Origin: a virus
Virus record (IMG/VR): IMGVR_UViG_3300032047_002101
Coordinates: 1-36,883 of that record
Direction: 5' to 3' (one strand)
Length of the DNA: 36,883 nucleotides
In this document: in pieces, positions 34,172 to 36,883 of the stretch
Layout: every line of letters starts with the position of its first letter
Position numbering within the stretch: position 1 is the first letter of the stretch
Made by a program: the position numbers and the translations under genes
The notes under the pieces: model-generated
Databases searched by the model: none
The model's input: the letters and a program-made list of their open reading frames with translations, nothing else
Told to the model about the DNA's origin: nothing

Positions 34172-34546
34172 ATGAAAAAAGTATTAATATTATTAAGTTT
34201 ATTCTTTGTATTCAGTTGTGTGAAAGACGAAGAATTATATGAGGACCCATTTGTAGAAGTACCAGAATCATTGGTAATAGCTGATGTAGTGGGTATCAAA
34301 CTAGAAAGTGTAATTGTAACTGATAGAGTTGCAATGAATGTTAAATTACCAGTAGATGGGATTTATAGAATTAAAATCAGACATGGAATGAACAATGATT
34401 TGATATCACAAGAAAGAGTTAATGGAACTGAAGGTGATAACATTTTAAAAGTTTATACATCAACTTTAGATAAAAGTGGATATATGATTCAGTTAACTGA
34501 TGAATTCCATAATATATTAGGGAGCGAATCATTCGTAGTACAATAA
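34172..34546 (+). CDS. Lipoprotein with a Bacteroidetes surface-export signal
   Basis: A 124-residue lipoprotein. The signal peptide MKKVLILLSLFFVFSC ends in a lipobox Cys, and the mature N-terminus CVKDEELYEDP fits the lipoprotein export signal of Flavobacteriia (C-x-K-(D/E)2), so it is likely displayed on the outer surface. The rest is a small beta-rich domain (about 30-124) that may be an Ig-like fold (YRIKIRHGMNNDLIS, GYMIQLTDEFHNILG). A clear Shine-Dalgarno AAGGAGA lies 6 bases upstream. The stop is 1 base before the next ATG. It could bind the cohesin-like protein or act in superinfection exclusion (inference). Confidence 0.8.
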   Translation: MKKVLILLSLFFVFSCVKDEELYEDPFVEVPESLVIADVVGIKLESVIVTDRVAMNVKLPVDGIYRIKIRHGMNNDLISQERVNGTEGDNILKVYTSTLDKSGYMIQLTDEFHNILGSESFVVQ

Positions 34547-34848
34547 TGGCAGAAGAAAAAGAAAGTTTTTTTGGTAAATTAAAAAACCAAATAATTGCAG
34601 CAGTTGGTATAATACTAACTACTTTGGGTGGTATTTTTATAGATGAAGTAAAATCATTTATAGGAATCGAAGATGAAGAAAATGCACAAGTTGAAGTTGT
34701 TCAAGAGAACAAACAAGAAGTCAATGTTGAAGGCCCAACTATCGTAGTAAACATACCAGAACAAAAAACAGAAACTAAAACAATAATCAAAGAAGTTAAA
34801 GTTCCTGTTGAAAAGAAAAAAGAAAAAGAACAAGAAATTGATTGGTAA
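34546..34848 (+). CDS. Small protein with one membrane segment and a charged tail
   Basis: A 100-residue protein with one predicted membrane helix (NQIIAAVGIILTTLGGIFI, about 14-32) after a short acidic-basic N-terminus, then an acidic stretch and a long Lys/Glu/Val-rich tail (VVNIPEQKTETKTIIKEVKVPVEKKKEKEQ) that could span the periplasm. It has no cleavage site. The layout fits a membrane-anchored accessory, perhaps i-spanin or holin-like in the lysis timing, but the tail composition fits a spacer too. TAATG overlap with the lipoprotein gene. Confidence 0.65.
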   Translation: MAEEKESFFGKLKNQIIAAVGIILTTLGGIFIDEVKSFIGIEDEENAQVEVVQENKQEVNVEGPTIVVNIPEQKTETKTIIKEVKVPVEKKKEKEQEIDW

Positions 34849-34867
34849 CTAAACGAAAGGAAAAACT

Positions 34868-35107
34868 ATGAAAGGTTTTAATAAATGGTGGAAAGTAAAT
34901 GGACAAGGTATAGGATTTATACTTGGTATCGTTTATCTTAACGCTTACTTCTTAATATTAGGTGATAGAATTCAAGATGGAGATTTAACTGCAGATTTAT
35001 TGGCAGGTGGATGGATATTACAGTTCTTTGGATTTGCTGTGTGGTATGCATGGCAAATGAGAGTACATGGATGGAGATTACCTAAACACATTAAGGATAC
35101 ACATTAA
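34868..35107 (+). CDS. Small two-helix membrane protein
   Basis: A 79-residue protein with two hydrophobic helices (GIGFILGIVYLNAYFLIL and LAGGWILQFFGFAVWYAWQM) joined by a short polar loop, and basic, Trp-rich ends. AAAGG lies 8 bases upstream of the ATG. Likely inner-membrane; function unknown. Small two-helix proteins in phages include holins, but nothing here is decisive. Confidence 0.65.
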   Translation: MKGFNKWWKVNGQGIGFILGIVYLNAYFLILGDRIQDGDLTADLLAGGWILQFFGFAVWYAWQMRVHGWRLPKHIKDTH

Positions 35108-35136
35108 TTTAATAAATTGGAGAGATTACAGAAAAA

Positions 35137-35331
35137 ATGGAAACATTAAAAATGATTTTTACAGAAAAGGCATCAGATTACAAAATAGTAGATGTTATTT
35201 TAAAAGCTTGGATAGCTGGTTTATTGACAATGTGGGCAATCGGAATGGTTGCTATCATTAGTCATCTAATCATGAACCCATCAGCTATGGATAACGCAAC
35301 TTTTGGTATATTTGATACACTAGGTAACTAA
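35137..35331 (+). CDS. Small membrane protein (64 residues)
   Basis: A 64-residue protein with one long hydrophobic helix (VILKAWIAGLLTMWAIGMVAIISHLIM, about 20-46) and an acidic C-terminal tail. The frame starting at 35067 overlaps it but has no hydrophobic core or coupling. GGAGAG lies 12 bases upstream. Function unknown; inner membrane likely. Confidence 0.6.
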   Translation: METLKMIFTEKASDYKIVDVILKAWIAGLLTMWAIGMVAIISHLIMNPSAMDNATFGIFDTLGN

Positions 35332-35333
35332 AC

Positions 35334-35423
35334 ATGAATGAATTTATAGAACAAATTGAAAAGTGTAAATGGGGAGTACTACTTAGTTGTATCCTATTTG
35401 CCTTATTTTTGATTATAACATGA
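35334..35423 (+). CDS. 29-residue membrane microprotein
   Basis: A frame from ATG at 35334 to TGA at 35421-35423, coding MNEFIEQIEKCKWGVLL... with one membrane helix (WGVLLSCILFALFLIIT). It lies 2 bases after the previous gene stop and overlaps the next start by ATGA. Short hydrophobic phage proteins of this kind can be holin regulators or toxin-like peptides. Existence is inferred from coupling. Confidence 0.5.
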   Translation: MNEFIEQIEKCKWGVLLSCILFALFLIIT

Positions 35424-35524
35424 AAAAATTAATTAAGATATTAAAAAAAATAGATAATTGGCTAACTAAGATAGGTTACGATATGTACCCTAACTTAACT
35501 AGTCATATGAAGGACAAAAAATGA
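35420..35524 (+). CDS. 34-residue basic microprotein
   Basis: A frame from ATG at 35420 (ATGA overlap with the previous stop) to TGA at 35522-35524, which overlaps the CsgG-like start. The peptide MKKLIKILKKIDNWLTKIG is an amphipathic, strongly basic helix, then a polar tail. This shape suits a membrane-surface or small antimicrobial-like peptide. It fills the gap exactly, so it is probably translated. Confidence 0.5.
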   Translation: MKKLIKILKKIDNWLTKIGYDMYPNLTSHMKDKK

Positions 35525-36237
35525 AAAACTTACTACTATTGATATGTGTATTTTTAACACATATCACTTTTTCACAAACTGTTGGCAAGATAAAAGCAGA
35601 AACTTATCAAGCAGAATTCGAAAAAAAGAAATCTATCGATGATGTTTCTGATTATTGGGGTGAAACTATTCCAATTGCACTAATCAATATATCTGCATCT
35701 GATGTGGTTTACGAAATGTGGCCAGATTTAAAAGATGCAAGAATAGGATTAGGAGTTACCAATATGGTAATTGAATATTTAGATTGGACAAACAGATTTG
35801 AGTTTGTAGAAGAAAAATCAGAGATTAAAAATAGAATGAAATCTCAATGGGTTGCATCACGAAAGGGTGTTTCACAAAACGAAGTTTATGGTATGGGTAA
35901 AGTCATGTTAGCAAAGTATTTTGTTACAATAGAGATTTATGACTTTTCTGTTTCAGAAGATGAAGTTTTATCACTAAAAGATGGTTCTAAACAAACACAA
36001 ACAACTCGTTTAGGTTTACAAGTTCGTTTCACTAATGCAGAGAATGGTACTTACTTTGTAGGTTCTGGTCTCGGAGAAGCAAATACAGTTAAGACTCAAG
36101 AGGGTTTGCTGGGGTTAGATTTGGAGGAAATAAACTTCAGACAGTCAGCAATTGGAGTGACTACCAGAAAAGCATTAGAAACGGCTTCAGCAAGGATAGT
36201 AGGGAGAATGATAAGAAAAGGGATATTTGAAAACTAA
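35521..36237 (+). CDS. CsgG-like exported protein (curli secretion channel family)
   Basis: A 238-residue exported protein with a signal peptide ending in HITFSQ. The mature part IPIALINISASDVVYEMWPDL..., GLGVTNMVIEYLDWTNRFEFVEEKSEIKNRM follows the CsgG pattern of a conserved strand, then 'lg.g..d.l...l...grF.vver..l', and later RLGLQVRFTNAENGTYFVGSGLGEA and TTRKALETASARIVGRMI fit the barrel strands and closing helix of the family. CsgG is an outer-membrane lipoprotein pore; here the lipobox Cys is missing, so it may be soluble or a different oligomer. It ends 3 bases before the Ser/Gly/Asp-rich protein, a possible export substrate. Confidence 0.7.
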   Translation: MKNLLLLICVFLTHITFSQTVGKIKAETYQAEFEKKKSIDDVSDYWGETIPIALINISASDVVYEMWPDLKDARIGLGVTNMVIEYLDWTNRFEFVEEKSEIKNRMKSQWVASRKGVSQNEVYGMGKVMLAKYFVTIEIYDFSVSEDEVLSLKDGSKQTQTTRLGLQVRFTNAENGTYFVGSGLGEANTVKTQEGLLGLDLEEINFRQSAIGVTTRKALETASARIVGRMIRKGIFEN

Positions 36238-36240
36238 TGA

Positions 36241-36883
36241 ATGAGAAAACTACTATCGATACTTTTATTTCTGTGCATAACACAATTTAGTTATTCACAA
36301 ACCTTCACACAGACGTTTGTAGACAGATGTACTGGTGAGGTACAAGTTGTAACCGCAAACTTCACAAGTGGTTCAGCAATCGTTGCATTCTACAACGAGG
36401 CAAAATTATTTACTTACGAACAATATACAAATGGTGAACTACATCAATGGTTAGTTCAAAAATATGCATGGTGGGCAGCACTTTCACCATGTTCAACTGC
36501 TCAAACCAACGCAACCAACGCTCAAAATACTGCGAATAACGCAACTAACAATACATCAAACGCTACAAATAATACGAACACAAGTGGTTCAAGTGGTTCA
36601 TCTTCAAGCGGAAGTAGTGGAAGTAGTGGTTCATCAGGCTCAAGTGGAAGTGGTTCAGATTCAAGTGGAAGTGGTTCAAGTGGAGGAGATAGTGGAAGTG
36701 GCTCTGATTCGAGTGGAAGTGGTTCTGATAGTGGCGGAAGTGGTTCTGATTCTGGTGGAGATAGTGGAAGTGGTTCTGATGGAGGAGGTGATTCTGGTGG
36801 AGACAGTGGAGGAGACTCAGGTGGAGATAGTGGAGGTTCTGATTCCGATGGAGGAGGAGACTCTGGTGGTGATTCCGATAGTG
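36241..36883 (+). CDS. Secreted Ser/Gly/Asp-rich low-complexity protein, truncated by the window end
   Basis: The frame from ATG at 36241 is open to the last base. It has a signal peptide (LLSILLFLCITQFSYSQ), a compact domain of about 65 residues with two cysteines (DRCTGEV and LSPCSTA) likely in a disulfide, an Ala/Asn/Thr-rich linker (about 88-114) and then a long Ser/Gly/Asp repeat tract (from about 115). Similar short N-terminal domains with a TFVDPCTGE-type motif occur in proteins near the tail genes of Bacteroidetes phages (recalled, unverified). The tract resembles SD-repeat stalks or calcium-binding spacers. Function: perhaps an exported adhesin or structural protein. Confidence 0.75.
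   Translation, partial: MRKLLSILLFLCITQFSYSQTFTQTFVDRCTGEVQVVTANFTSGSAIVAFYNEAKLFTYEQYTNGELHQWLVQKYAWWAALSPCSTAQTNATNAQNTANNATNNTSNATNNTNTSGSSGSSSSGSSGSSGSSGSSGSGSDSSGSGSSGGDSGSGSDSSGSGSDSGGSGSDSGGDSGSGSDGGGDSGGDSGGDSGGDSGGSDSDGGGDSGGDSDS
36583..36883 (+). repeat. Imperfect short tandem repeats encoding Ser-Gly/Asp tract
   Basis: Repeats of AGTGGAAGTGGTTC- and GGTGGAGATAGTGG-like units make up the coding sequence to the window end. The unit shifts from Ser/Gly-rich to Gly/Asp/Ser-rich along the tract. This region is much higher in G than its surroundings and could change length by slippage. Confidence 0.85.

Noticed and set aside
35067-35261. 64-residue frame overlapping the small membrane proteins
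   Set aside because: It overlaps two better genes, is composed of mixed polar residues without a motif, and has no ribosome binding site.
34546-35423. A complete holin-endolysin-spanin lysis cassette
   Set aside because: Several small membrane proteins are present but no endolysin-like enzyme is seen nearby, so a lysis role cannot be supported.

Overview
The window looks like part of a large, AT-rich (roughly one third GC by eye), strictly lytic-style phage genome infecting a marine Bacteroidetes (Flavobacteriia-like) host. Every gene I can support lies on the + strand. They are packed end to end, with many ATGA or TAATG overlaps and almost no spare intergenic DNA. A T4-type replisome (family B DNA polymerase, gp45-like sliding clamp, gp44-like and gp62-like clamp loader subunits) identifies the phage. 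The host assignment rests on a Bacteroidetes-type TonB-dependent receptor with a carboxypeptidase-regulatory-like N-terminus, on signal peptides ending in AQ/SQ/GQ, and on a lipoprotein carrying a Bacteroidetes surface-export motif.

Layout. (1) 1-13565: an unknown partial gene, a PLP-fold enzyme, GroEL, a first SPPY methyltransferase, a DGxHR/HNH nuclease, the DNA polymerase, the sliding clamp, a second SPPY methyltransferase, a small protein, the clamp loader ATPase, a zinc ribbon, an adenine-salvage pair (nucleosidase plus APRT) and the clamp loader small subunit. (2) 13566-16460: a self-contained, moron-like unit: leader with an inverted repeat, a 901-residue TonB-dependent outer-membrane receptor, and a terminator-like hairpin. 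(3) 16469-19406: a radical SAM protein, a ParB-like protein, an AddB-like Fe-S exonuclease, a ribbon-helix-helix regulator and a 46-residue protein. (4) 19417-31868: a 12.5-kb sugar cassette with about eight or nine glycosyltransferases, a short UDP-sugar dehydrogenase, a HAD-nucleotidyltransferase fusion, an NAD-dependent epimerase and a GDPD-like protein, with GroES embedded in it. (5) 31869-36883: a regulatory gap, then a run of exported and membrane proteins: a YajG-like protein, a cohesin/dockerin-like protein, a surface-type lipoprotein, several small membrane proteins, a CsgG-like protein and a Ser/Gly/Asp-rich secreted protein that runs off the end.

How it may work together (inference). 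The replisome genes replicate the phage genome. The two methyltransferases may mark it, and the nucleosidase/APRT pair can recycle adenine from S-adenosylhomocysteine and 5'-deoxyadenosine. GroEL/GroES would help fold phage proteins. The receptor, the sugar cassette and the exported cluster all point at the cell envelope, suggesting extensive remodelling of the infected cell surface or decoration of virions.

Several signals go beyond the genes. Reading the whole window by eye I found no GATC site, although on the order of 100 would be expected from composition. Two sigma70-like promoters share an almost identical sequence and each precedes a nuclease gene. A second shared motif precedes the clamp and the ribbon-helix-helix gene. 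A hairpin overlaps the ribosome binding site of the first gene of the exported cluster. I saw no tRNA, rRNA, CRISPR array, insertion sequence, integrase or virion structural gene in this window.
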